From the NCBI GenBank assembly GCA_937863195.1, contig CALMET010000199.1, positions 1-8,199 on the forward strand: a stretch of 8,199 nucleotides of DNA, in the 5' to 3' direction. Each line of letters begins with the position of its first letter. Position 1 is the first letter of the stretch. Below the pieces are notes generated by a model. That model had not been told where the DNA came from. It ran no database searches and worked only from the letters and a program-made list of their open reading frames with translations. Position numbers and translations under genes: made by a program. Positions 1-5,094 of the stretch are shown here, piece by piece. Source of the DNA: an uncultured bacterium. GTDB taxonomy: Bacteria > Patescibacteria > ABY1 > SG8-24 > 2-12-FULL-60-25.

Positions 1-275
1 GTGATCTTGATAACGCGCTCAGTCTGTGGCAACTATGCGATATAAAAACGTGCTTGGATTTACACCGCTTCAGGCGTATCTGGCTGCAAGGTCAGGGTTA
101 CGTCGATACGCTCTTCAAGCATGGTGACCATGCGTCCAACAAGGGCATTTGCGCCGAGCAAGGTATTCACCGACAAAAACGCCATCATAAAAACGATAAT
201 GGTCGCCAGCCCAATCCAAAGATTGCGGATGACGTGCGTCCACGATGCTTTGAAAATTCTCCAGGCCATGCGCAT
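1..275 (-). pseudogene. ftsX: ftsX, 5' part, interrupted by two in-frame stop codons; runs off the left edge
   Basis: FtsX is the membrane partner of FtsE and couples the divisome to peptidoglycan hydrolases. The start at 275 gives a short cytoplasmic segment (AWRIFKASW), then one hydrophobic span at about residues 18-40, then an extracellular stretch with RIDVTLTLQPDTPEAV, typical of the FtsX N-terminus. TAA at 62-60 ends the frame after 71 residues. In the same frame IQARFYIA follows, then TAG at 35-33, then LPQTERVIKIT to the window edge. This aligns without gaps to the usual FtsX pattern in which 'PGT' is followed about 17 residues later by 'LP.V..V'. Two nonsense changes in an otherwise intact frame therefore fit better than a natural C-terminus. 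The gene lies 21 bases after the ftsE stop, in the same frame, with no clear ribosome site. It could be a recent pseudogene, a sequence error, or a read-through gene. The remainder lies outside the window. Confidence 0.75.
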
Positions 276-296
276 AAAAAGGGCGGTTCGTAAAAG

Positions 297-983
297 TTAG
301 TGAGACAACGTGTATTTACCATGTTCGTGATCAGAAGCAACCTTGCCATCTTTAAGCGTGATCACACGGCGTCTAAGAGCATTCACCACTTCGCGATTAT
401 GCGTCACCAGCACAACCGTCGTGCCAAAGGCATTAATCTTCACGAGCAGGTTCATGATTTCTTGGGTATTCAAGGTATCAAGGTTACCCGTCGGTTCATC
501 CGCGAGCAGTACCTTTGGACGATGGACGAGAGCGCGAGCAATCACGATACGCTGTTGTTCTCCACCAGAAAGCTGATTTGGATAACGATGTGCTTTTTCA
601 TCCAAACCAACGATGCGCAAAACACTCGGGACAATATCGCGAATATGTTTGGACGGCGCACCAGCCACTTCAAGCGCAAACGCGACGTTTTCATACACCG
701 TGCGCTTAGGCAAAAGTTTATAGTCCTGAAAAATCACACCAATTTGGCGGCGCAGCTGAGGGATCTCATGTGAGCGAATACGGGTGATATCCCAACCACC
801 AATTAAAATCTTGCCGCCGGTTGGGCGTTCTTCTGCCATCAAAAGCTTGGCGAGGGTTGTTTTGCCGGCACCACTTTGACCCACGATCGACACAAATTCA
901 CCGGGTTTGATATGCAAAGAGATCTCTTCGAGTCCGACAGAGTTTTGCGGATACAATTTTGAAACGCGCTCCAAGACAATCAT
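297..983 (-). CDS. ftsE: Cell division ATP-binding protein FtsE
   Basis: ABC-type ATPase of 228 residues, the usual FtsE length. With FtsX it forms a transporter-like complex at the septum that drives cell-wall hydrolase activation rather than substrate transport. Visible motifs: Walker [10 protein letters not shown] at 35-43, Q-loop Gln86 in FQDYKLL, signature LSGGE at 138-142, Walker B VLLADE at 158-163 followed by the FtsE/LolD-like PTGNLD, and the H-loop His195 in LVTH. All catalytic residues are present. I chose ATG at 983 because [12 protein letters not shown] is the canonical FtsE opening. The frame stays open upstream to 1118, but that extension would overlap the divergent gene and has no domain match. 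An extended -10 (TGGTATCAT) ends six bases before this ATG, so the transcript is probably leaderless. It is followed by ftsX, which is disrupted, so the ATPase may lack its partner. Confidence 0.96.
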   Translation of the reverse strand: MIVLERVSKLYPQNSVGLEEISLHIKPGEFVSIVGQSGAGKTTLAKLLMAEERPTGGKILIGGWDITRIRSHEIPQLRRQIGVIFQDYKLLPKRTVYENVAFALEVAGAPSKHIRDIVPSVLRIVGLDEKAHRYPNQLSGGEQQRIVIARALVHRPKVLLADEPTGNLDTLNTQEIMNLLVKINAFGTTVVLVTHNREVVNALRRRVITLKDGKVASDHEHGKYTLSH

Positions 984-989
984 AACCAA

Positions 990-998
990 ATGATACCA
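990..998 (-). promoter_or_regulatory. Extended -10 promoter element of ftsE
   Basis: On the minus strand the bases read TGG-TATCAT: a TGn extension plus a hexamer matching TATAAT at five of six positions. It ends six bases before the ftsE ATG, so transcription would begin at or next to the start codon. No convincing -35 lies 17 bases upstream, which the TGn extension can compensate for. No Shine-Dalgarno is present. The assignment comes from sequence only. Confidence 0.5.
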
Positions 999-1002
999 TA
1001 TC

Positions 1003-1031
1003 GTGACAAGACCTGTCCCCAAGTCTATATT
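1003..1031 (+). promoter_or_regulatory. Sigma70-type promoter for the membrane protein gene, leaderless
   Basis: GTGACA at 1003-1008 matches the -35 consensus at five of six positions. After a 17-base spacer, TATATT at 1026-1031 matches the -10 consensus at five of six. The -10 ends seven bases before the ATG at 1039, so the expected transcription start coincides with the start codon. It lies in the 55-base divergent gap shared with ftsE. This is the best promoter in the window. Confidence 0.6.
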
Positions 1032-1038
1032 GTAAGGT

Positions 1039-1845
1039 ATGAACACCCTTTTCATCCTGATGATTGCCTTCTTTTTCTTGGCTCTCACCCTCGCCTCCTG
1101 GGCCGTTGAAAAGACCAAATGGCTCTATCTCGTCATCTTTTTTGCCCTACCGATCGCTGCCTTTGGGTATTGGCTCGACACGCCCGGCATCGCCTGGACC
1201 TCGATGGCAAAACTCGCGACCATCTTGCTTTGTGCGATTTGGCTTTGGCTCATGCGCTTTACCAACTGGTTCTCGATGAAAGCCGAAGTGAACTTCAGCT
1301 TTGCTTTACTCGTCTTAAATATTGGTGAAGTCTCTTTGGTGGACGCCTATGGCGGCTACTGGATGAATGCCCTCGCTGGATTGTTTTTGCTTTTCGCCAT
1401 CCCTCCCCTCTCTGGTATCAAGCTCACAACCGACGAGACAGGCACCAAAAACTTCACCTGGCAGATGCCATGGCTTTGGATCGCGAGTTATACGCTTTGG
1501 AACTGGACCTTTATCGTCAATTTCTTTCCGCAATCCGTCTTTACGCAGGGCGCCGTCTTATTGGCGCCTGTCATGATTGCCGCCGTCATGGGTCGTGAAC
1601 ACTGGATCAAAGGCCGCGTGCACAGCCTCTCGCTTTATCTCATGATGGCGTTCACGTGGTTGCCCGTCTTTGCCATGATGGATATCTCCCCAACGGCAAT
1701 ACAGCCAAATGCCGCACTCTTCATTAATGCCGCTTCAATGATTCTCGCCATCGCGGCTATGATTGGACGCTACGCGCCACAGCTTCGTGCAACCCATCTT
1801 CGAACATCGTCGGGATCACGCGATCGCTCGAAGGCTCGCGAATAA
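1039..1845 (+). CDS. Polytopic membrane protein, resembles DUF5692 family
   Basis: A 268-residue protein with roughly eight or nine hydrophobic spans (about 2-20, 28-46, 54-73, 86-101, 107-124, 144-162, 168-185, 197-213, 225-243), so an inner-membrane location is expected. From memory, segments such as LNIGEVSLVD, IASYTLWNWTFIVNFFP and HWIKGRVHSLSLYLMM resemble the uncharacterised DUF5692 membrane family, whose function is unknown. That assignment is tentative. The start at 1039 is supported by a promoter whose -10 ends seven bases upstream. AAGG lies only one base from the ATG, too close to act as a ribosome site. The final 30 or so residues (from about IGRYAPQLR) are encoded within the last 89 bases of the convergent malic enzyme gene. 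They are polar and basic, unlike the rest, and look like read-through after loss of an earlier stop. Confidence 0.82.
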   Translation: MNTLFILMIAFFFLALTLASWAVEKTKWLYLVIFFALPIAAFGYWLDTPGIAWTSMAKLATILLCAIWLWLMRFTNWFSMKAEVNFSFALLVLNIGEVSLVDAYGGYWMNALAGLFLLFAIPPLSGIKLTTDETGTKNFTWQMPWLWIASYTLWNWTFIVNFFPQSVFTQGAVLLAPVMIAAVMGREHWIKGRVHSLSLYLMMAFTWLPVFAMMDISPTAIQPNAALFINAASMILAIAAMIGRYAPQLRATHLRTSSGSRDRSKARE

Positions 1846-2893
1846 AACCCGCAATCGCCTCTGCCGCACGGATTTTGATTTCGTCCGTCACCTTGATCAC
1901 GTCACTATCCAACATCCCTCTAAATAACCCCGGATAGCACAGGGCATTATTGACTTGGTTGGCAAAATCACTTCGACCCGTTGCAACAACGAGCGCACCT
2001 GCAGCTTTTGCTTCTTCTGGCATGATTTCTGGGGTTGGATTCGCCAACGCAAAGACAATCGCTTTTGGATTCATCTGTTTGATCATCTCAGCAGTGAATG
2101 AGCCAGCGGCCGAAACGCCAATCAAGACATCGGCACCACCGACCACATCAGCAAGCGTGCCCGTGTGTTTTTGGCGATTGGTGAACAAAGCAATTTCTGC
2201 TTTTTCGCTATTCATATTGTCACGTCCTTCGACGATCGCGCCTTGGCGGTCGCACATCACGAGATCGGTCACACCTGCCTTTGTTAAAAGACGTGCTATC
2301 GCGATACCGGCGGCACCCGCACCATTCATCACCACGCGAATCTCGCTCATCTTTTTGTCGGCTACCTTGAGCGCATTCAATAAACCTGCGAGCACGACGA
2401 TGGCTGTACCGTGCTGATCATCGTGCATCACCGGGATAGAAAGACGTTCAGAAAGTTCACGCTCGATTTCAAAACACGCTGGTGCAGCAATATCTTCGAG
2501 TTGAATCGCACCAAATGATGGCGCAATGGCTTCAACCGCTTCGATGATGCGCTTAGGATCGGTGGTACTGAGCGCAATAGGTACAGCGTCAATACCAGAG
2601 AAGCGCTTAAAGATCGCCGACTTACCTTCAAGAATCGGCATCACCGCATCCGGGCCAATATTACCGAAGCCCAAGACGGCCGTTCCATCCGAAACGATGG
2701 CGACGGTATTTTGCTTCCATGTATATTCTTTTACTAACTCAGGGTCTGCGGCAATCGCTTTTGCAACAGCGCCCACGCCAGGCGAATAAACGAGGGTAAG
2801 ATCTTCGAGCGACTGAATATCGTAGGTCGGTTGGATGCGAATCTTACCGCGAAGTTTTTTGTGCAATTCAAGGGCTTTTTGGGCAATGTCCAT
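1757..2893 (-). CDS. NAD(P)-dependent malic enzyme (oxaloacetate-decarboxylating)
   Basis: Cytosolic malic enzyme of 378 residues, the short bacterial/archaeal form without the phosphotransacetylase-like domain of MaeB. It converts malate to pyruvate and CO2 with reduction of NAD(P). Visible residues: Tyr36 in VYSPGVG, Lys91 and Lys96 in LEGKSAIFKRFSG, metal ligands Glu133-Asp134 in LEDIAAPACFEIE and Asp158-Asp159 in HDDQHGTA, the dinucleotide loop GAGAAG at 191-196, and ANPTPEI with Asn285. All key residues are intact. Asp215 at the end of the second NAD-domain strand is compatible with NAD, but cofactor choice cannot be settled from sequence. The start at 2893 gives MDIAQKALELHKKLRGKI, the normal opening. 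It ends in TAG and overlaps the convergent membrane protein gene by 89 bases. It may supply pyruvate and reducing equivalents in an otherwise reduced metabolism (inference). Confidence 0.96.
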   Translation of the reverse strand: MDIAQKALELHKKLRGKIRIQPTYDIQSLEDLTLVYSPGVGAVAKAIAADPELVKEYTWKQNTVAIVSDGTAVLGFGNIGPDAVMPILEGKSAIFKRFSGIDAVPIALSTTDPKRIIEAVEAIAPSFGAIQLEDIAAPACFEIERELSERLSIPVMHDDQHGTAIVVLAGLLNALKVADKKMSEIRVVMNGAGAAGIAIARLLTKAGVTDLVMCDRQGAIVEGRDNMNSEKAEIALFTNRQKHTGTLADVVGGADVLIGVSAAGSFTAEMIKQMNPKAIVFALANPTPEIMPEEAKAAGALVVATGRSDFANQVNNALCYPGLFRGMLDSDVIKVTDEIKIRAAEAIAGFIREPSSDRVIPTMFEDGLHEAVARSVQS

Positions 2894-2901
2894 AGACCAC
2901 T

Positions 2902-2930
2902 AACCTACTCGCCGAACACGAGACCAGCAA
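2902..2930 (-). promoter_or_regulatory. Weak promoter candidate of the malic enzyme gene
   Basis: On the minus strand TTGCTG (2930-2925) and TAGGTT (2907-2902) are separated by exactly 17 bases. The second hexamer ends eight bases before the malic enzyme ATG. Each matches consensus at only three positions, but spacing and distance fit the leaderless layout of neighbouring genes. No Shine-Dalgarno is seen. Confidence 0.3.
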
Positions 2931-2979
2931 CCCCATCATTGTGGACGGTTGGGACCGTTTAAGCTACTGTTATCCACAT

Positions 2980-3615
2980 ATGATTCAAGAACTCCAACTG
3001 TTCGTACGCGAGTCGCTCGCGAAAAATCAGTCACGTGAAGCTATCGCTGAAGCTCTTAAAAAAGGCGGATGGCCACAGGATGAAATTGATTCAGCTCTCG
3101 CCGCCTATGCGGATGTCGCTTTTCCGATCGCCGTGCCTAAGCGCAAGCCTTATCTCTCGGCAAAAGAAGCGTTTTTGTACCTCGTGCTTTTTATGACGCT
3201 CTATATCAGCTCATTCTCACTCGGTACCATTATCTTTCAGTTCATCAATCGCGCGTTTCCTGACACCCTTTATACCTACGGTTATGACGGTACGGCTTCG
3301 ATTATCCGCGGCGCCTTGTCTGCGATGATTATCGCTTTTCCTGTCTTCTTGTGGGTGTCATCAATCTTGCGTAAAGCGATCATCAAAGATCCTGAGAAGC
3401 GCAGCTCCAAAGTTCGCAAATGGCTTACCTATATCACCATGTTCGGCGTTACGTCGATTATCATCGGTGATTTGATTGTCACGCTCACGAGCTTACTTGG
3501 TGGCGAATTGACCGTGCGCTTCTTCTTGAAGGCGCTTACGATTCTCGTGATTGCTGGTTCGATCTTTGGCTACTACCTTTGGGATCTTCGTTCTGAAGAA
3601 CAAGAACGCGCTTAA
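2980..3615 (+). CDS. DUF5671-like membrane protein with small N-terminal helical domain
   Basis: A 211-residue protein of unknown function. Residues 1-43 are soluble and helical (ESLAKNQSREAIAEALKKGG then WPQDEIDSAL), a short regulatory-looking module I associate with Patescibacteria membrane proteins. Residues 58-202 hold four hydrophobic spans (about 64-90, 107-132, 147-173, 180-202). SAKEAFLYLVLFMTLYISSF and the following LGTIIFQFINRAFPD match my recollection of DUF5671. I start at the ATG at 2980 because the earlier GTG at 2941 adds a non-homologous stretch lying in the divergent promoter region. No ribosome site is visible. TACTGT at 2965-2970 is a weak -10 candidate. It is the first gene of a three-gene run (gaps of 9 and 6 bases), suggesting co-expression with the pseudopilin-like protein. 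Confidence 0.87.
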   Translation: MIQELQLFVRESLAKNQSREAIAEALKKGGWPQDEIDSALAAYADVAFPIAVPKRKPYLSAKEAFLYLVLFMTLYISSFSLGTIIFQFINRAFPDTLYTYGYDGTASIIRGALSAMIIAFPVFLWVSSILRKAIIKDPEKRSSKVRKWLTYITMFGVTSIIIGDLIVTLTSLLGGELTVRFFLKALTILVIAGSIFGYYLWDLRSEEQERA

Positions 3616-3618
3616 TAT
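3613..3618 (+). promoter_or_regulatory. Possible internal -10 element, overlaps the upstream stop codon
   Basis: TAATAT at 3613-3618 overlaps the TAA stop of the preceding gene and ends six bases before the ATG at 3625. It matches TATAAT at four of six positions, with no recognisable -35. The position repeats the spacing seen at other starts here, so it may give an internal leaderless transcript. Chance is quite possible. Confidence 0.25.
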
Positions 3619-3624
3619 CACTCT

Positions 3625-4122
3625 ATGAGCACGCCTAAAAACACCATCAAGGTTTCATTCTCGCCTTATCGTTTGGCCGCTATTGGTTCTACGGCTGTCG
3701 TCATTATCGTCGCCTTCGCTTCGCTTTTCTTCATCGACTCTCCGATGACCGAGCGCATGCGCCGCATCGATGATCGTCGCCTCTCTGACCTTCAGTCGAT
3801 CTCATACGGTATTGATACCTTTGTCTTGAAAAACAACCACCAACTCCCTGAGTCATTAGATGCTCTCGTTAAAGACCGTGATCTCGGCTACCTTGAAAAC
3901 CAAATCAAGGACCCAGAATCAAAAGCGAATTACGAATACAAGAAAACAGGTGACAAGAGCTATGAACTCTGCGCCACCTTTGCCCTCAGCACCACCGAGG
4001 TCGAAAACAGCAAAGCCGATGATGTTTACCGCGCCTATGGACCCGCTTGGGACCATCCGGTTGGCCGTCACTGCTTTGCCCTCGAGGTACGCGACACCGG
4101 CGAAGAACTCGACATCCACTAA
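3625..4122 (+). CDS. Single-pass membrane protein, pseudopilin-like
   Basis: A 165-residue protein of unknown function. Residues 1-14 are polar and basic, 17-39 form one hydrophobic span (LAAIGSTAVVIIVAFASLFF), and the remainder is predicted to be extracytoplasmic. After the span, RRIDDRRLSDLQSISYGID then TFVLKNNHQLPESLDAL resembles the amphipathic helix and following loop of type II secretion or type IV pilus pseudopilins. The later NYEYKKTGDKSYELCATFAL resembles the pseudopilin beta-sheet. There is no prepilin peptidase site (no Gly before a Phe/Met-Glu hydrophobic run), so it is not a canonical processed pilin. Two cysteines (one in ELCATF, one in HCFAL) could form an external disulfide. 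It lies between the DUF5671-like gene and a small acidic protein gene and probably shares their transcript. Confidence 0.82.
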   Translation: MSTPKNTIKVSFSPYRLAAIGSTAVVIIVAFASLFFIDSPMTERMRRIDDRRLSDLQSISYGIDTFVLKNNHQLPESLDALVKDRDLGYLENQIKDPESKANYEYKKTGDKSYELCATFALSTTEVENSKADDVYRAYGPAWDHPVGRHCFALEVRDTGEELDIH

Positions 4123-4128
4123 CCACCC

Positions 4129-4545
4129 ATGACTATCGTAGCGCTCCAACTCCCCCATGATGACGCGATGCAATTGTATCGCGCCGCTTTGGCACAGTTT
4201 CTGAGAGAGCAAGCGCGCCGCGACCGCCTAGGCCTCGAACGCCTTGTCTATCTATCATCCTTGATGGCCTTCGAAAAAACCTTGCAGCTCACGACCGAAC
4301 AAGTGCACGTCATCACCCACGAGATCGAACACGAGCTCTGGGAGCATGCTTGGGGTGAATTCTCTGAAGAGTGGGCTTGGCATCGTGCCGAACAAGACGT
4401 CCAAAAGACGCTCGACACAAACGCCGCCACCCTCACCAAAGACGAACTCGAAACACTAATCACAAACCGCGTCGAACAACAGTTTGAACGCTACATCTCA
4501 GAAATCGATTTTGACGCCCGCAAGGGTGAGATGAAGAAATCTTAA
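4129..4545 (+). CDS. Small acidic helical protein of unknown function
   Basis: I do not recognise this 138-residue protein. It has no signal peptide or membrane span and is rich in Glu, His, Trp and Arg, with a pattern suggesting mostly alpha-helix. Residues 60-88 are unusual: HVITHEIEHELWEHAWGE then FSEEWAWHRAE, with a literal HExxH (HEIEH, residues 64-68) and more histidines at 73 and 85. The C-terminus (DELETLITNRVEQQFERYIS) looks like a coiled helix. The ATG is six bases after the upstream stop with no ribosome site, so re-initiation or coupling is likely. Its stop directly abuts the left flanking repeat of the DUF559 unit. Coding status is supported by the tight operon position and the sustained codon pattern, not by homology. 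Confidence 0.75.
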   Translation: MTIVALQLPHDDAMQLYRAALAQFLREQARRDRLGLERLVYLSSLMAFEKTLQLTTEQVHVITHEIEHELWEHAWGEFSEEWAWHRAEQDVQKTLDTNAATLTKDELETLITNRVEQQFERYISEIDFDARKGEMKKS

Positions 4546-4589
4546 CGCCCCTCCCTTTGTCCCTCCCCTCGCGTGACGCGAGGGGAGGG
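4546..4589 (-). repeat. Left hairpin plus G-rich tail flanking the DUF559 gene
   Basis: A perfect 13-base inverted repeat: CCCTCCCCTCGCG at 4561-4573, a three-base loop, and CGCGAGGGGAGGG at 4577-4589. On its outer side is a 15-base tail at 4546-4560; read on the minus strand this is ACAAAGGGAGGGGCG. Hairpin plus tail recurs inverted at 5032-5073. On the plus strand the hairpin is followed by ATTTT, so it could also act as a factor-independent terminator for the upstream operon, whose last stop codon it directly follows. Confidence 0.85.
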
Positions 4590-4643
4590 ATTTTGGTAAC
4601 GGACCTTGACAGCGCAAATAAAAATATGAAACGGGGTAGGTAT

Positions 4644-5030
4644 ATGAATTTCAAACGTCATTCATCCACGCATCGTGATCTGCGTAGAAACTTAAGAAGC
4701 AACCAAACGCCTTCTGAACAAATCCTCTGGCAAAGGCTCCGAGGTAATCAACTGGGTATCGCCTTTCGCAGACAAGTTAGCCTGCAACGATATATCGTGG
4801 ATTTCTTTGCCTCTAAAGCCAGTCTCATTATTGAAGTAGACGGTGAAATTCACACCGATCCATCTGTTGCGGAATATGACCAAATCCGTAGCGATTATCT
4901 GATTGCCGCCGGCTTCAATATCCTCCGTTTCACCAATGATGAGGTAGCTTCAAACACCGACGATGTGATCCAACGGATCACATCTGCCATTCAAGCGATT
5001 CATCCCGAACTGTTCCTGCGTGAGTCATAA
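4644..5030 (+). CDS. DUF559 endonuclease-domain protein (Vsr-like PD-(D/E)XK fold)
   Basis: A 128-residue single-domain protein of the DUF559 family, related in fold to Vsr mismatch endonucleases. The substrate is unknown. Visible family motifs: TPSEQILWQRLRGNQLG (22-38) with Glu25, FRRQ (41-44), YIVDFF with Asp53, LIIEVDGEIH with Glu64, Asp66 and His70, and the C-terminal FNILRFTNDEV (91-101) followed by a helix. The acidic residues expected of a nuclease core are intact. The ATG at 4644 follows a weak GGGGTAGG ribosome-like site, and MNFKRHSSTHRDLRRNLRSN is a normal opening. ATG at 4626 would add six residues. The frame is open further up through the hairpin to a TTG at 4557, which I reject. 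Inverted copies of a hairpin/tail repeat bound the gene, suggesting a small mobile or domesticated unit (inference). Confidence 0.9.
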   Translation: MNFKRHSSTHRDLRRNLRSNQTPSEQILWQRLRGNQLGIAFRRQVSLQRYIVDFFASKASLIIEVDGEIHTDPSVAEYDQIRSDYLIAAGFNILRFTNDEVASNTDDVIQRITSAIQAIHPELFLRES

Positions 5031-5031
5031 T

Positions 5032-5073
5032 TTCCTCCCTCGCGACAAGCGAGGGAGGAACACAAGGAGGGCG
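5032..5073 (+). repeat. Right hairpin plus G-rich tail flanking the DUF559 gene
   Basis: A perfect 12-base inverted repeat: TTCCTCCCTCGC at 5032-5043, a five-base loop GACAA, and GCGAGGGAGGAA at 5049-5060. It is followed by the tail CACAAGGAGGGCG at 5061-5073. Stem and tail align with the minus-strand reading of the left element, so the two copies form inverted ends around the DUF559 gene. It begins two bases after that gene's stop and may also act as its terminator, though no T-tract follows. Confidence 0.85.
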
Positions 5074-5079
5074 TCTCTG

Positions 5080-5088
5080 TGGTATGAT
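5080..5088 (+). promoter_or_regulatory. Extended -10 promoter element of the GT28-like gene
   Basis: TGG-TATGAT: a TGn extension and a hexamer matching TATAAT at five of six positions. It ends six bases before the ATG at 5095 and predicts a leaderless transcript. It is almost the same nonamer as that upstream of ftsE (TGGTATCAT), at the same distance. It starts seven bases beyond the edge of the right flanking repeat. Confidence 0.5.
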
Positions 5089-5094
5089 TGCGCC

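Larger units (their letters stand above)
4546..5073. mobile_element. Candidate mobile unit: DUF559 gene with inverted hairpin/tail ends
   Basis: A 528-base unit: outer tail and hairpin, DUF559 gene, then hairpin and outer tail in opposite orientation. The ends read CGCCCCTCC on the left and GGAGGGCG on the right, as terminal inverted repeats would. I see no clear target duplication: the left flank is a stop codon and the right flank begins TCTCTG. The layout resembles REP palindromes with a RAYT gene, but the enzyme here is a PD-(D/E)XK-type protein rather than a Y1 transposase. Mobility is inferred, not shown. Confidence 0.45.

Noticed and set aside
300..773. Long open frame on the plus strand antisense to ftsE
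   Set aside because: Shadow of ftsE. Composition is typical of an antisense reading and no domain is visible.
984..1118. Longer ftsE frame starting at 1118 (45 extra N-terminal residues)
   Set aside because: The added part has no FtsE homology, overlaps the start of the divergent membrane protein gene and covers both promoters. MIVLERV at 983 is the normal start.
2945..2958. ACGGT-TGGG-ACCGT inverted repeat as an operator upstream of the DUF5671-like gene
   Set aside because: Five-base arms occur by chance. No second copy or known operator match was seen.
4606..4611. Perfect TTGACA upstream of the DUF559 gene
   Set aside because: No -10-like hexamer at 15-19 bases. The nearest (TATGAA at 4625) is only 13 bases away, so I do not call a promoter.
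4557..4643. TTG start giving a DUF559 protein with 29 extra residues
   Set aside because: The extension is translation of the hairpin repeat and a linker, not DUF559 sequence. ATG at 4644 (or 4626) fits the family.
5064..5071. AAGGAGGG as a Shine-Dalgarno site for the gene at 5095
   Set aside because: It ends 23 bases before the ATG, too far, and is part of the repeat tail.
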